DNA of 64,000 nt from Paragordius varius. Taxonomy: Eukaryota > Nematomorpha. Below are positions 15,401 to 28,435 of the stretch, in pieces. Location of the stretch: NCBI GenBank assembly GCA_964247055.1, contig OZ176051.1, positions 992,001 to 1,056,000 of the forward strand, given 5' to 3'. The notes beneath the pieces were generated by a model. The model saw nothing but the letters and a program-made list of their open reading frames with translations. It had not been told where the DNA came from and made no database searches. A program made the translations under genes and the position numbers. Position 1 is the first letter of the stretch. Every line of letters starts with the position of its first letter.

Positions 15401-15822
15401 AAACTATTTTTTATACATTCCCTTAGTAGGACTACATCAAAATATAGAGATAGTTTAACAAACTCTTTCATATCCGATTTTTACAACGATACTTTAAAAA
15501 TTAATGTATAAAACTAGTCGCATCAAAACTCAAGTTAAACTTTGTCCTTAAAAATCGGATATTGGTCACCGGTGAACGAGACTATTTTTTATAAATTCTC
15601 TTAGTAGGACTACATCAAAATATATAGATAGTTTGACAAACTCTTTAATATCTGATTTTTACAGCGATACTTTAAAAATTAATGTATAATTTAGCATAGG
15701 ACAATAAGCAAGTTAAACTTTGTCCTTAAAAATCGGGGATTGGTCGCCGGTAAAGAAAATTATATTTTATACATTCTCTTAGTAGGACTACATCAAAATA
15801 TAGAGATATTTTGACAAACTCT
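12430..15822 (+). repeat. Duplicated array segment, second copy (partner 450-3842)
   Basis: Second copy at an offset of 11980 bp. It lies inside a larger segment that is itself repeated at about 22.8-25.2 kb, so parts of this sequence occur three times. Part of the 2113-bp pair at 3960-5955 also matches 13827-15822, as expected if that pair duplicated after or independently of this copy. Confidence 0.83.
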
Positions 15823-17310
15823 TTAATATCTGATTTTTACAGCGATACTTTAAAAATTAATGTATAAAATTAGTCTCATCAATACTCAAGTTAAACTTTG
15901 TCCTTAAAAATCGGATATTGGTCAACGGTGAACGAAACTATTTTTTATACATTCTCTTAGTAGCACTACATCAAAATATAGAGATAGTTTGACAAACTCT
16001 TTCATGTCCGATTTTTACAACGATACTTTAAAAATTAATGTATAAAACTAGTTGCATCAATACTCAAGTTAAACTTTGTCCTTAAAAATCGGATATTGGT
16101 CACCGGAGAACGAAACTATTTTTTGTACATTCTCTTAGTAGGACTACATCAAAATATAGAGATAGTTTGACAAACTCTTTCATATCCGATTTTTACAACG
16201 ATACTTTAAAAATTAATGTATAAAATTAGTCGCATCAATACTCAAGTTAAACTTTGTCCTTAAAAATCGGATATTGGTCACCGGTGAACGAGACTATTTT
16301 TTATAAATTCTCTTAGTAGGACTACATCAAAATATATAGATAGTTTGACAAACTCTTTAATATCTGATTTTTACAGCGATACTTTAAAAATTAATGTATT
16401 TAGCATAGGACAATAAGCAAGTTAAACTTTGTCCTTAAAAATCGGGGATTGGTCGCCGGTAAAGAAAATTATATTTTATACATTCTCTTAGTAGGACTAC
16501 ATCAAAATATAGAGATAGTTTGGCAAACTGTTTCATATCCGATTTTTACAACGATACTTTAAAAATTAATGTATAAAACTAGTCGCATCAATACTCAAGT
16601 TAAACTTTGTCCTTAAAAATCGGATATTGGTCACCGGTAAACGAAATTATTTTTCAATTCTCTTAGTAAGACTACATCAATATATAGAGATATTTTGACA
16701 AACTCTTTAATATCTGATTTTTACAGCGATACTTTAAAAATTAATGTATAAAATTAGTCGCAGCAATACTCAAGTTAAACTTTGTCCTTAAAAATCGGAT
16801 ATTGGTCAACGGTGAACGAAACTATTTTTTATACATTCTCTTAGTAGGACTACATCAAAATATAGAGATAGTTTGACAAACTCTTTATCCGATTTTTACA
16901 ACGATACTTTAAAAATTAATGTATAAAATTAGTCGCATCAATACTCAAGTTAAACTTTATCCTTAAAAATCGGATATTGGTCAACGGTGAACGAAACTAT
17001 TTTTTATACATTCTCTTAGTAGCACTACATCAAAATATAGAGATAGTTTGACAAACTCTTTCATATCCGATTTTTACAACGATACTTTAAAAATTAATGT
17101 ATAAAACTAGTTGCATCAATACTCAAGTTAAACTTTGTCCTTAAAAATCGGATATTGGTCACCGGTTAACGAAACTATTTTTTGTACATTCTCTTAGTAG
17201 GACTACATCAAAATATAGAGATAGTTTGACAAACTCTTTCATATCCGATTTTTACAACGATACTTTAAAAATTAATGTATAAAATTAGTCGCATCAATAC
17301 TCAAGTTAAA

Positions 17311-17315
17311 CTTTG
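17311..17315 (+). other. Paralogous unoccupied target site of the palindromic element
   Basis: Copy A of the large duplication reads GTTAAACTTTGTCCTTAAAA here without interruption, with a single CTTTG. The matching place in copy B is split by the 1785-bp palindrome with CTTTG on both sides. This supports both the element ends and a 5-bp target duplication. The flanking sequence matches on both sides, up to about 100 bases downstream. Confidence 0.85.
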
Positions 17316-18599
17316 TCCTTAAAAATCGGATATTGGTCAACGGTGAACGAAACTATTTTTTATACATTCTCTTAGTAGGACTACATCAAAATATAGAGAT
17401 AGTTTCACAAACTCTTATATCCGATTTTTACAACGATACTTTAAAAATTAATGTATAAAACTAGTCTAATCAAAACTCAAGTTAAACTTTGTCCTTAAAA
17501 ATTGGATATTGGTCACCGGTGAACGAAATTATTTTTTATACATTCTCTTAGTAGGACTACATCAAAATATAGAGATAGTTTGACAAACTCTTTCATATCC
17601 GATTTTTACAACGATACTTTAAAAATTAATGTATAAAATTAGTCGCATCAATACTCAGGTTAAACTTTGTCCTTAAAAATCGGATATTGGTCAACGGTGA
17701 ACGAAACTATTTTTTATTTATTATCTTGAGATAGTTTGACAAACTCTTTCATATCCGATTTTTACAACGATACTTTAAATATTAATGTATAAAATTAGTC
17801 GCATCAATACTCAAGTTAAACTTTGTATTTAAAAATCGGATATTGGTCACCGGTGAACAAAATTATTATTTATACATTCTCTTATTAAGACTACATCAAA
17901 ATATAGAGATAGTTGGACAAACTCTTTAATATCTGATTTTTACAACGATACTTCAAAAATTAATGTATAAAACTAGTCGCATCAATACTCAAGTTAAACT
18001 TTGTCCTTAAAAATCGGATATTGGTCACCGGTGAACGAAATTATTTTTTATACATTCTCTTAGTAAGACTACATCAAAATATAGAGATAGTTTGACAAAC
18101 TCTTTCATATCCGATTTTTACAACGATACTTTAAAAATTAATGTATAAAACTAGTCGCATCAAAACTCAAGTTAAATTTTTGTCCTTAAAAATCGGATAT
18201 TGGTCACCGGTGAACGAGACTATTTTTATAAATTCTCTTAGTAGGACTACATCAAAATATAGAGATAGTTTGACAAACTCTTTAATATCTGATTTTTACA
18301 GCGATACTTTAAAAATTAATGTATAATTTAGCATAGGACAATAAGCAAGTTAAACTTTGTCCTTAAAAATCGGGGATTGGTCCGGTAAAGAAAATTATAT
18401 TTTATACATTCTCTTAGTAGGACTACATCAAAATATAGAGATAGTTTGACAAACTCTTTCATATCCGATTTTTACAACGATACTTTAAAAATTAATGTAT
18501 AAAATTAGTCGCATCAATACTCAAGTTAAACTTTGTATTTAAAAATCGGATATTGGTCACCGGTGAACAAAATTATTATTTATACATTCTCTTATTAAG

Positions 18600-21500
18600 A
18601 GTACATCAAAATATAGAGATAGTTGGACAAACTCTTTAATATCTGATTTTTACAGCGATACTTTAAAAATTAATGTATAAAACTAGTCGCATCAATACTC
18701 AAGTTAAACTTTGTCCTTAAAAATCGGATATTGGTCACCGGTGAACGAAATTATTTTTTATACATTCTCTTAGTAGGACTACATCAAAATATAGAGATAG
18801 TTTGATAAACTCTTTCATATCCGATTTTTACAACACTTTAAAAATTAATGTATAAAACTAGTCGCATCAAAACTCAAGTTAAACTTTGTCCTTAAAAATC
18901 GGATATTGGTCACCGGTGAACGAGACTATTTTTTATAAATTCTCTTAGTAGGACTACATCAAAATATAGAGATAGTTTGACAAACTCTTTAATATCCGAT
19001 TTTTACAGCGATACTTTAAAAATTTATGTATAATTCAGCATACGACAATAAGCAGTTAAACTTTGGCTTTAAAAATCTGATATTGGTCACCGGTGAACAA
19101 AATTATTTATTTATACATTCTCTTAGTAAGACTACATCAAAATATAGAGATAGTTTGACAAACTCTTTCATATCCGATTTTTACAACGATACTTTAAAAA
19201 TTAATGTATAAAATTAGTCGCATCAATACTCAAGTTAAACTTTGTATTTAAAAATCGGATATTGGTCACCGGTGAACAAAATTATTATTTATACATTCTC
19301 TTATTAAGAGTACATCAAAATATAGAGATAGTTGGACAAACTCTTTAATATCTGATTTTTACAGCGATACTTTAAAAATTAATGTATAAAACTAGTCGCA
19401 TCAATACTCAAGTTAAACTTTGTCCTTAAAAATCGGATATTGGTCACCGGTGAACGAAATTATTTTTTTATACATTCTCTTAAACTACATCAAAATATAG
19501 AGATAGTTTGACAAACTCTTTCATATCCGATTTTTACAGCGATACTTTAAAAATTAATGTATAATTTAGCATAGGACAATAAGCAAGTTAAACTTTGTCC
19601 TTAAAAATCGGGGATTGGTCCGGTAAAGAAAATTATATTTTATACATTCTCTTAGTAGGACTACATCAAAATATAGAGATAGTTTGACAAACTCTTTCAT
19701 ATCCGATTTTTACAACGATACTTTAAAAATTAATGTATAAAATTAGTCGCATCAATACTCAAGTTAAACTTTGTATTTAAAAATCGGATATTGGTCACCA
19801 ATGAACAAAATTATTATTTATACATTCTCTTATTAAGAGTACATCAAAATATAGAGATAGTTGGACAAACTCTTTAATATCTGATTTTTACAGCGATACT
19901 TTAAAAATTAATGTATAAAACTAGTCGCATCAATACTCAAGTTAAACTTTGTCCTTAAAAATCGGATATTGGTCACCGGTGAACGAAATTATTTTTTATA
20001 CATTCTCTTAGTAGGACTACATCAAAATATAGAGATAGTTTGATAAACTCTTTCATATCCGATTTTTACAACACTTTAAAAATTAATGTATAAAACTAGT
20101 CGCATCAAAACTCAAGTTAAACTTTGTCCTTAAAAATCGGATATTGGTCACCGGTGAACGAGACTATTTTTTATAAATTCTCTTAGTAGGACTACATCAA
20201 AATATAGAGATAGTTTGACAAACTCTTTAATATCTGATTTTTACAGCGATACTTTAAAAATTTATGTATAATTCAGCATACGACAATAAGCAGTTAAACT
20301 TTGGCTTTAAAAATCTGATATTGGTCACCGGTGAACAAAATTATTTATTTATACATTCTCTTAGTAAGACTACATCAAAATATAGAGATAGTTTGACAAA
20401 CTCTTTCATATCCGATTTTTACAACGATACTTTAAAAATTAATGTATAAAATTAGTCGCATCAATACTCAAGTTAAACTTTGTATTTAAAAATCGGATAT
20501 TGGTCACCGGTGAACAAAATTATTATTTATACATTCTCTTATTAAGAGTACATCAAAATATAGAGATAGTTGGACAAACTCTTTAATATCTGATTTTTAC
20601 AGCGATACTTTAAAAATTAATGTATAAAACTAGTCGCATCAATACTCAAGTTAAACTTTGTCCTTAAAAATCGGATATTGGTCACCGGTGAACGAAATTA
20701 TTTTTTATACATTCTCTTAGTAGGACTACATCAAAATATAGAGATAGTTTGATAAACTCTTTCATATCCGATTTTTACAACGATACTTTAAAAATTAATG
20801 TATAAAACTAGTCGCATCAAAACTCAAGTTAAACTTTGTCCTTAAAAATCGGATATTGGTCACCGGTGAACGAGACTATTTTTTATAAATTCTCTTAGTA
20901 GGACTACATCAAAATATAGAGATAGTTTGACAAACTCTTTAATATCTGATTTTTACAGCGATACTTTAAAAATTTATGTATAATTCAGCATACGACAATA
21001 AGCAGTTAAACTTTGGCTTTAAAAATCGGATATTGGTCACCGGTGAACAAAATTATTTATTTATACATTCTCTTAGTAAGACTACATCAAAATATAGAGA
21101 TAGTTTCACAAACTCTTATATCCGATTTTTACAACGATACTTTAAAAATTAATGTATAAAACTAGTCTAATCAAAACTCAAGTTAAACTTTGTCCTTAAA
21201 AATTGGATATTGGTCACCGGTGAACGAAATTATTTTTTATACATTCTCTTAGTAGGACTACATCAAAATATAGAGATAGTTTGACAAACTCTTTCATATC
21301 CGATTTTTACAACGATACTTTAAAAATTAATGTATAAAATTAGTCGCATCAATACTCAAGTTAAACTTTGTCCTTAAAAATCGGATATTGGTCAACGGTG
21401 AACGAAACTATTTTTCATACATTCCCTTAGTAGGACTACATCAAAATATAGAGATAGTTTGACAAACTCTTTCATATCCGATTTTTACAACGATACTTTA

Positions 21501-24500
21501 AAAATTAATGTATAAAACTAGTCGCATCAAAACTCAAGTTAAACTTTGTCCTTAAAAATGGGATATTGGTCACCGGTGAACGAGACTATTTTTTATAATT
21601 TCTCTTAGTAGGACTACATCAAAATATATAGATAGTTTGACAAACTCTTTAATATCTGATTTTTACAGCGATACTTTAAAAATTAATGTATAATTTAGCA
21701 TAGGACAATAAGCAAGTTAAACTTTGTCCTTAAAAATCGGGGATTGGTCGCCGGTAAAGAAAATTATATTTTATACATTCTCTTAGTAGGACTACATCAA
21801 AATATAGAGATAGTTTGGCAAACTGTTTCATATCCGATTTTTACAACGATACTTTAAAAATTAATGTATAAAACTAGTCGCATCAATACTCAAGTTAAGC
21901 TTAGTCTTTAAAAATCGGATATTGAACACCGGTGAACAAAATTAATTTCTATACATTCTCTTAGTAGGACTACATCAAAATATAGAGATAGTTTGACAAA
22001 CTCTTTCATATCCGATTTTACAACGATACTTTAAAAAATAATGTATAAAACTAGTCGCATCAAAACTCAAGTTAAACTTTGTTCTTAAAAATCGGATATT
22101 GGTCGCCGGTAAAGAAAATTATTTTTTATACATTCTCTTAGTAGAACTACATCAAAATATAGAGATAGTTTGACAAACTCTTTCATATCCGATTTTTACA
22201 ACGATACTTTAAAAATTAATGTATAAAACTAGTCGCATCAATACTCAAGTTAAACTTTGTCCTTAAAAATCGGATATTGAACACCGGTGAACAAAATTAT
22301 TTTTTTATACATTCTCTTAAACTACATCAAAATATAGAGATAGTTTGACAAACTCTTTCATATCCGATTTTTACAACGATACTTAAAAAATTAATGTATA
22401 AAACTAGTCGCATCAAAACTCAAGTTAAACTTTGTTCTTAAAAATCGGATATTAGTCACCGATGAACAAAATTATTTTTTTATACATTCTTTTAGTAAGA
22501 CTACATCAAAATATAGAGATAGTTTGGCAAACTGTTTCATATCCGATTTTTACAGCGATACTTTATAAATTAATGTATAAAATTAGTCGCATCAATACTC
22601 AAGTTAAACTTTGACCTTAAAAATCGGATATTAGTTACCGGTGAACAAAATTATTTTTTATACATTCTCTTAGTAAGACTACATCAATTAGAGATATTTT
22701 GACAAACTCTTTAATATCTGATTTTTACAGCGATACTTTAAAAATTAATGTATAAAATTAGTCGCATCAATACTCAAGTTAAACTTTGTCCTTAAAAATC
22801 GGATATTGGTCAACGGTGAACGAAACTATTTTTTATACATTTTCTTAGTAGGACTACATCAAAATATAGAGATAGTTTGACAAACTCTTTATCCGATTTT
22901 TACAACGATACTTTAAAAATTAATGTATAAAACTAGTCGCATCAATACTCAAGTTAAACTTTGTCCTTAAAAATCGGATATTGGTCACCGGTGAACGAAA
23001 TTATTTTTTATACATTCTCTTAGTAAGACTACATCAAAATATAGAGATAGTTTGACAAACTCTTTCATATCCGATTTTTACAACGATACTTTAAAAATTA
23101 ATGTATAAAACTAGTCGCATCAAAACTCAAGTTAAACTTTGTCCTTAAAAATCGGATATTGGTCACCGGTGAAGGAGACTATTTTTATGAATTCTCTTAG
23201 TAGGACTACATCAAAATATAGAGATAGTTTGACAAACTCTTTAATATCTGATTTTTACAGCGATACTTTAAAAATTAATGTATAATTTAGCATAGCACAA
23301 TAAGCAAGTTAAACTTTGTCCTTAAAAATCGGGGATTGGTCCGGTAAAGAAAATTATATTTTATACATTCTCTTAGTAGGACTACATCAAAATATAGAGA
23401 TAGTTTGACAAACTCTTTCATATCCGATTTTTACAACGATACTTTAAAAATTAATGTATAAAATTAGTCGCATCAATACTCAAGTTAAACTTTGTATTTA
23501 AAAATCGGATATTGGTCACCGGTGAACAAAATTATTATTTATACATTCTCTTATTAAGAGTACATCAAAATATAGAGATAGTTGGACAAACTCTTTAATA
23601 TCTGATTTTTACAGCGATACTTTAAAAATTAATGTATAAAACTAGTCGCATCAATACTCAAGTTAAACTTTGTCCTTAAAAATCGGATATTGGTCACCGG
23701 TGAACGAAATTATTTTTTATACATTCTCTTAGTAGGACTACATCAAAATATAGAGATAGTTTGACAAACTCTTTCATATCCGATTTTTACAACGATACTT
23801 TAAAAATTAATGTATAAAATTAGTCGCATCAATACTCAAGTTAAACTTTATCCTTAAAAATCGGATATTGGTCAACGGTGAACGAAACTATTTTTTATAC
23901 ATTCTCTTAGTAGCACTACATCAAAATATAGAGATAGTTTGACAAACTCTTTCATATCCGATTTTTACAACGATACTTCAAAAATTAATGTATAAAATTA
24001 GTCGCATCAATACTCAGGTTAAACTTTGTCCTTAAAAATCGGATATTGGTCAACGGTGAACGAAACTATTTTTTATTTATTCTCTTGAGATAGTTTGACA
24101 AACTCTTTCATATCCGATTTTTACAACGATACTTTAAAAATTAATGTATAAAACTAGTCGCATCAAAACTCAAGTTAAACTTTGTCCTTAAAAATCGGAT
24201 ATTGGTCACCGGTGAACGAGACTATTTTTTATAAATTCTCTTAGTAGGACTACATCAAAATATAGAGATAGTTTGACAAACTCTTTAATATCTGATTTTT
24301 ACAGCGATACTTTAAAAATTTATGTATAATTTAGCATACGACAATAAGCAAGTTAAACTTTGGCTTTAAAAATCGGATATTGGTCACCTGTGAACAAAAT
24401 TATTTATTTATACATTCTCTTAGTAAGACTACATCAAAATATAGAGATAGTTTCACAAACTCTTATATCCGATTTTTACAACGATACTTTAAAAATTAAT

Positions 24501-26669
24501 GTATAAAACTAGTCTAATCAAAACTCAAGTTAAACTTTGTCCTTAAAAATTGGATATTGGTCACCGGTGAACGAAATTATTTTTTATACATTCTCTTAGT
24601 AGGACTACATCAAAATATAGAGATAGTTTGACAAACTCTTTCATATCCGATTTTTACAACGATACTTTAAAAATTAATGTATAAAATTAGTCGCATCAAT
24701 ACTCAAGTTAAACTTGGTCCTTAAAAATCGGATATTGGTCAACGGTGAACGAAACTATTTTTTATACATTCCCTTAGTAGGACTACATCAAAATATAGAG
24801 ATAGTTTAACAAACTGTTTCATATCCGATTTTTACAACGATACTTTAAAAATTAATGTATAAAACTAGTCGCATCAAAACTCAAGTTAAACTTTGTCCTT
24901 AAAAATCGGATATTGGTCACCGGTGAACGAGACTATTTTTTATAAATTCTCTTAGTAGGACTACATCAAAATATATAGATAGTTTGACAAACTCTTTAAT
25001 ATCTGATTTTTACAGCGATACTTTAAAAATTAATGTATAATTTAGCATAGGACAATAAGCAAGTTAAACTTTGTCCTTTAAAATCGGGGATTGGTCGCCG
25101 GTAAAGAAAATTATATTTTATACATTCTCTTAGTAGGACTACATCAAAATATAGAGATATTTTGACAAACTCTTTAATATCTGATTTTTACAGCGATACT
25201 TTAAAAATTAATGTATAAAATTAGTCTCATCAATACTCAAGTTAAACTTTGTCCTTAAAAATCGGATATTGGTCAACGGTGAACGAAACTATTTTTTATA
25301 CATTCTCTTAGTAGCACTACATCAAAATATAGAGATAGTTTGACAAACTCTTTCATATCCGATTTTTACAACGATACTTTAAAAATTAATGTATAAAACT
25401 AGTTGCATCAATACTCAAGTTAAACTTTGTCCTTAAAAATCGGATATTGGTCACCGGAGAACGAAACTATTTTTTGTACATTCTCTTAGTAGGACTACAT
25501 CAAAATATAGAGATAGTTTGACAAACTCTTTCATATCCGATTTTTACAACGATACTTTAAAAATTAATGTATAAAATTAGTCGCATCAATACTCAAGTTA
25601 AACTTTGTCCTTAAAAATCGGATATTGGTCACCGGTGAACGAGACTATTTTTTATAAATTCTCTTAGTAGGACTACATCAAAATATATAGATAGTTTGAC
25701 AAACTCTTTAATATCTGATTTTTACAGCGATACTTTAAAAATTAATGTATTTAGCATAGGACAATAAGCAAGTTAAACTTTGTCCTTAAAAATCGGGGAT
25801 TGGTCGCCGGTAAAGAAAATTATATTTTATACATTCTCTTAGTAGGACTACATCAAAATATAGTGATAGTTTGGCAAACTGTTTCATATCCGATTTTTAC
25901 AACGATACTTTAAAAATTAATGTATAAAACTAGTCGCATCAATACTCAAGTTAAACTTTGTCCTTAAAAATCGGATATTGGTCACCGGTAAACGAAATTA
26001 TTTTTCATAAATTCTCTTAGTAAGACTACATCAATATATAGAGATATTTTGACAAACTCTTTAATATCTGATTTTTACAGCGATACTTTAAAAATTAATG
26101 TATAAAATTAGTCGCATCAATACTCAAGTTAAACTTTGTCCTTAAAAATCGGATATTGGTCAACGGTGAACGAAACTATTTTTTATACATTCTCTTAGTA
26201 GGACTACATCAAAATATAGAGATAGTTTGACAAACTCTTTATCCGATTTTTACAACGATACTTTAAAAATTAATGTATAAAATTAGTCGCATCAATACTC
26301 AAGTTAAACTATATCCTTAAAAATCGGATATTGGTCAACGGTGAACGAAACTATTTTTTATACATTCTCTTAGTAGCACTACATCAAAATATAGAGATAG
26401 TTTGACAAACTCTTTCATATCCGATTTTTACAACGATACTTTAAAAATTAATGTATAAAACTAGTTGCATCAATACTCAAGTTAAACTTTGTCCTTAAAA
26501 ATCGGATATTGGTCACCGGTGAACGAAACTATTTTTTGTACATTCTCTTAGTAGGACTACATCAAAATATAGAGATAGTTTGACAAACTCTTTCATATCC
26601 GATTTTTACAACGATACTTTAAAAATTAATGTATAAAATTAGTCGCATCAATACTCAAGTTAAACTTTG
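18600..26669 (+). repeat. Large array duplication, copy B (partner 8380-17315)
   Basis: Second copy of the segment described for 8380-17315. The extra monomer lies at about 22040-22217. The same monomer also occurs in a third, more distant partial copy at 42.7-43.4 kb, so its absence from copy A is best read as a loss there. This copy contains the 1238-bp repeat (19026 and 20264) and ends at the palindromic insertion, after which the homology continues for less than one monomer. Confidence 0.85.
26665..26669 (+). repeat. Target-site duplication, left (CTTTG)
   Basis: CTTTG immediately precedes the terminal ACTGATG. It corresponds to monomer positions 54-58 and overlaps the end of the AAGTTAAACTT dyad. 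Confidence 0.85.
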
Positions 26670-26688
26670 ACTGATGTGAATTTAAGTC

Positions 26689-26798
26689 AGTAAGATAGTA
26701 AGACGGTAAGACATAAAGATAGTAAGACGGTAAGACAGTAAGATAGTAAGACGGTAAGACAGTAAGATAGTAAGACAGTAAGCATAAGACAGTAAGAT
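26689..26798 (+). repeat. Subterminal 8-bp tandem repeat, left arm
   Basis: About 14 units of RGTAAGAY, mostly in the order AGTAAGAT, AGTAAGAC, GGTAAGAC, which also gives a 24-bp secondary period. One unit is altered (ATAAAGAT) and one is shortened near 26783. Repeats this close to the ends are typical transposase-binding or foldback-element features, but that role is inferred. Confidence 0.9.
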
Positions 26799-26823
26799 AT
26801 TTGTATAAAAAACATACATTCGT

Positions 26824-26850
26824 GATAAGTCTGCTAATAGGAGACTTATC
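26824..26850 (+). repeat. Small hairpin inside the left arm
   Basis: GATAAGTCT and AGACTTATC form a perfect 9-bp stem around the 9-base loop GCTAATAGG. The mirror copy is at 28274-28300. It could be an older nested inverted repeat or a protein-binding dyad. Confidence 0.7.
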
Positions 26851-27403
26851 AAAATTTCAAAGTATTATAACTTGAAAAATATTGCATCTTTTTGAATTCT
26901 GTAAACTGGAGGATTGAAAGTCAGGTATCCTTTACAAATAATATATAGGGTTAAGTGAAAATGCGTAATTCTTTCGACACGAAACTGAGTTTACTAAACA
27001 CCTCCAAAAATTGTATAAATCTTAAAAAATATATAAAAAATCTTGGGTATTATAGAAGAAAATGGCATCTATACCATTGTTTCTTATTTGGTAAATATTT
27101 TTTTTATATTTTTACAGTTTTAACAATTTTTTTTAAAAAAATTGTACTTCATGGTTCTGACAACAATAAAAATAAATATAGCTAAATATTATTATAATAA
27201 ATTTGAATTTTGTATTCTAAAATCAGCTTTTAACCCGATAATAACCGTTTTCCCCTAAAATTTTACATGCAGAACGATATCAGATCCAGGGAAGTTTTGG
27301 TGGAATTACTTGAAAAGTAAATTATTAATAAATATATAGATTTCCAATATTATATTCTAGAAAATCCAACAGTTTAGTTATGCAAAAAGATCAATGAAAT
27401 TTA

Positions 27404-27655
27404 TTGTTTAGTGAATATATAACAAAAGTTAATGATGGCCAGAACTTAAAACAGTTACAGAAGATGTTTACTAATATTAAATATACGATTAAAAAGAAGT
27501 TGCAAAAAATGAAACAAACTGGAAACAAAAAGCCACCTATTTTTCTGGAATATGAAAAAAAATTATACTCATTACTTGAATATTCATCCAGTAGCGAAAT
27601 ACAAGGTCATAAAAATCAAGGCAATAATTTTGATACGTTTGGTTTAATATTATAA
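27404..27655 (+). pseudogene. Fragment of a Myb/SANT-like DNA-binding domain gene
   Basis: An 83-residue open frame resembles the C-terminal half of the Myb/SANT-like domain found in MSANTD3/fibrinogen-silencer-binding-type and many insect proteins. Visible landmarks are LKQLQKMFTNIK (residues 15-26, the recognition-helix region), a lysine-rich stretch to 37, KQTGNKKPP (37-45) where the family has a KTGGGPP-like motif, a YEKKLYSLL helix (50-58) and a tail GNNFD (73-77) recalling the family's N-x-FDSD end. The first half of the domain is missing and there is no in-frame ATG at the start. A possible splice acceptor (TTTATTGTTTAG, ending at 27411) just precedes the homologous part, so it may be a captured exon. 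The first 66 bases lie in the left arm and the rest in the unique centre. It is likely a remnant of the gene of a longer parent element, or a captured host exon. The family assignment is from motif memory only. Confidence 0.5.
27470..27654. other. Unique centre of the palindrome
   Basis: 185 bp without a counterpart in the arms. It is almost entirely occupied by the second part of the Myb/SANT-like frame. In a single-strand foldback this would be the loop. Confidence 0.85.
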
Positions 27656-28273
27656 AACATCTTCTGTAACTGTTTTAAGTTCTGGCCATCATTAACTTTT
27701 GTTATATATTCACTAAACAATAAATTTCATTGATCTTTTTGCATAACTAAACTGTTGGATTTTCTAGAATATAATATTGGAAATCTATATATTTATTAAT
27801 AATTTACTTTTCAAGTAATTCCACCAAAACTTCCCTGGATCTGATATCGTTCTGCATGTAAAATTTTAGGGGAAAACGGTTATTATCGGGTTAAAAGCTG
27901 ATTTTAGAATACAAAATTCAAATTTATTATAATAATATTTAGCTATATTTATTTTTATTGTTGTCAGAACCATGAAGTACAATTTTTTTAAAAAAAATTG
28001 TTAAAACTGTAAAAATATAAAAAAAATATTTACCAAATAAGAAACAATGGTATAGATGCCATTTTCTTCTATAATACCCAAGATTTTTTATATATTTTTT
28101 AAGATTTATACAATTTTTGGAGGTGTTTAGTAAACTCAGTTTCGTGTCGAAAGAATTACGCATTTTCACTTAACCCTATATATTATTTGTAAAGGATACC
28201 TGACTTTCAATCCTCCAGTTTACAGAATTCAAAAAGATGCAATATTTTTCAAGTTATAATACTTTGAAATTTT

Positions 28274-28300
28274 GATAAGTCTCCTATTAGCAGACTTATC
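28274..28300 (-). repeat. Small hairpin inside the right arm
   Basis: Mirror image of the 9-bp-stem hairpin at 26824-26850, with a perfect stem. Confidence 0.7.
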
Positions 28301-28325
28301 ACGAATGTATGTTTTTTATACAAAT

Positions 28326-28435
28326 ATCTTACTGTCTTATGCTTACTGTCTTACTATCTTACTGTCTTACCGTCTTACTATCTTACTGTCTTACCGTCTT
28401 ACTATCTTTCTGTCTTACCGTCTTACTATCTTACT
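28326..28435 (-). repeat. Subterminal 8-bp tandem repeat, right arm
   Basis: Mirror copy of the left array, read as GTCTTACT and GTCTTACC units on the plus strand. It contains the single arm mismatch seen, at 28410. Confidence 0.9.

Larger units (their letters stand above)
8380..17315 (+). repeat. Large array duplication, copy A (partner 18600-26669)
   Basis: Marker monomers map in order onto 18600-26669, but the offset changes in steps. It is 10219 bp from about 8.4 to 11.8 kb (8807 to 19026, 10757 to 20976) and 10397 bp from about 11.84 to 13.38 kb (12281 to 22678, 12791 to 23188). It is 9351 bp from about 14.44 kb on (14725 to 24076, 16101 to 25452). The first step is one monomer present only in copy B. 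The second is six monomers (about 1046 bp) present only in copy A. The homology runs up to the palindrome in copy B. Confidence 0.87.
1..26669 (+). repeat. 178-bp satellite array, left block
   Basis: Head-to-tail copies of one monomer; successive CGATACTTTA starts at 4, 182, 360, 535, 709 and 886 give spacings of 174-178 bp. My consensus has 178 bp and 28.7% G+C. Numbered from CGATAC, landmarks are AATGTATAAAA (17-27), AAGTTAAACTT (46-56), TAAAAATCGGATAT (63-76), TCACCGGTGA (80-89), TTTTATACATT (101-111), AGTTTGACAAACT (144-156) and ATATCCGATTTTTA (162-175). All monomers read have the same orientation. Most differ from each other by a few substitutions, while copies in matching higher-order positions are almost identical. 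The length suits one nucleosome plus linker, as in many centromeric satellites, but nothing here proves centromere function. The array runs off the left edge of the window. No genes lie in it. Confidence 0.97.
26670..27469 (+). repeat. Left arm of the palindrome (800 bp inverted repeat)
   Basis: Pairs with 27655-28454. Reading inward it holds the terminal 19 bp, the octamer array, a small hairpin at 26824-26850 and about 550 bp of AT-rich DNA. It ends with the first 66 bases of the Myb/SANT-like reading frame. The pairing stops at 27469; at 27470 against 27654 the bases no longer match. Confidence 0.92.

Noticed and set aside
26689-26798. Octamer array as telomeric repeat or CRISPR array
   Set aside because: RGTAAGAY is not a known telomere repeat, there are no spacers, and it is mirrored exactly in the other arm, so it belongs to the element ends.
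26955-27185. 76-residue open frame in each palindrome arm (also 27939-28169 on the minus strand)
   Set aside because: It starts at GTG, is rich in K, N, I and F as expected from AT-rich DNA, resembles no family I know, and the second copy is just the mirror of the first. A real gene cannot be excluded but nothing supports it.
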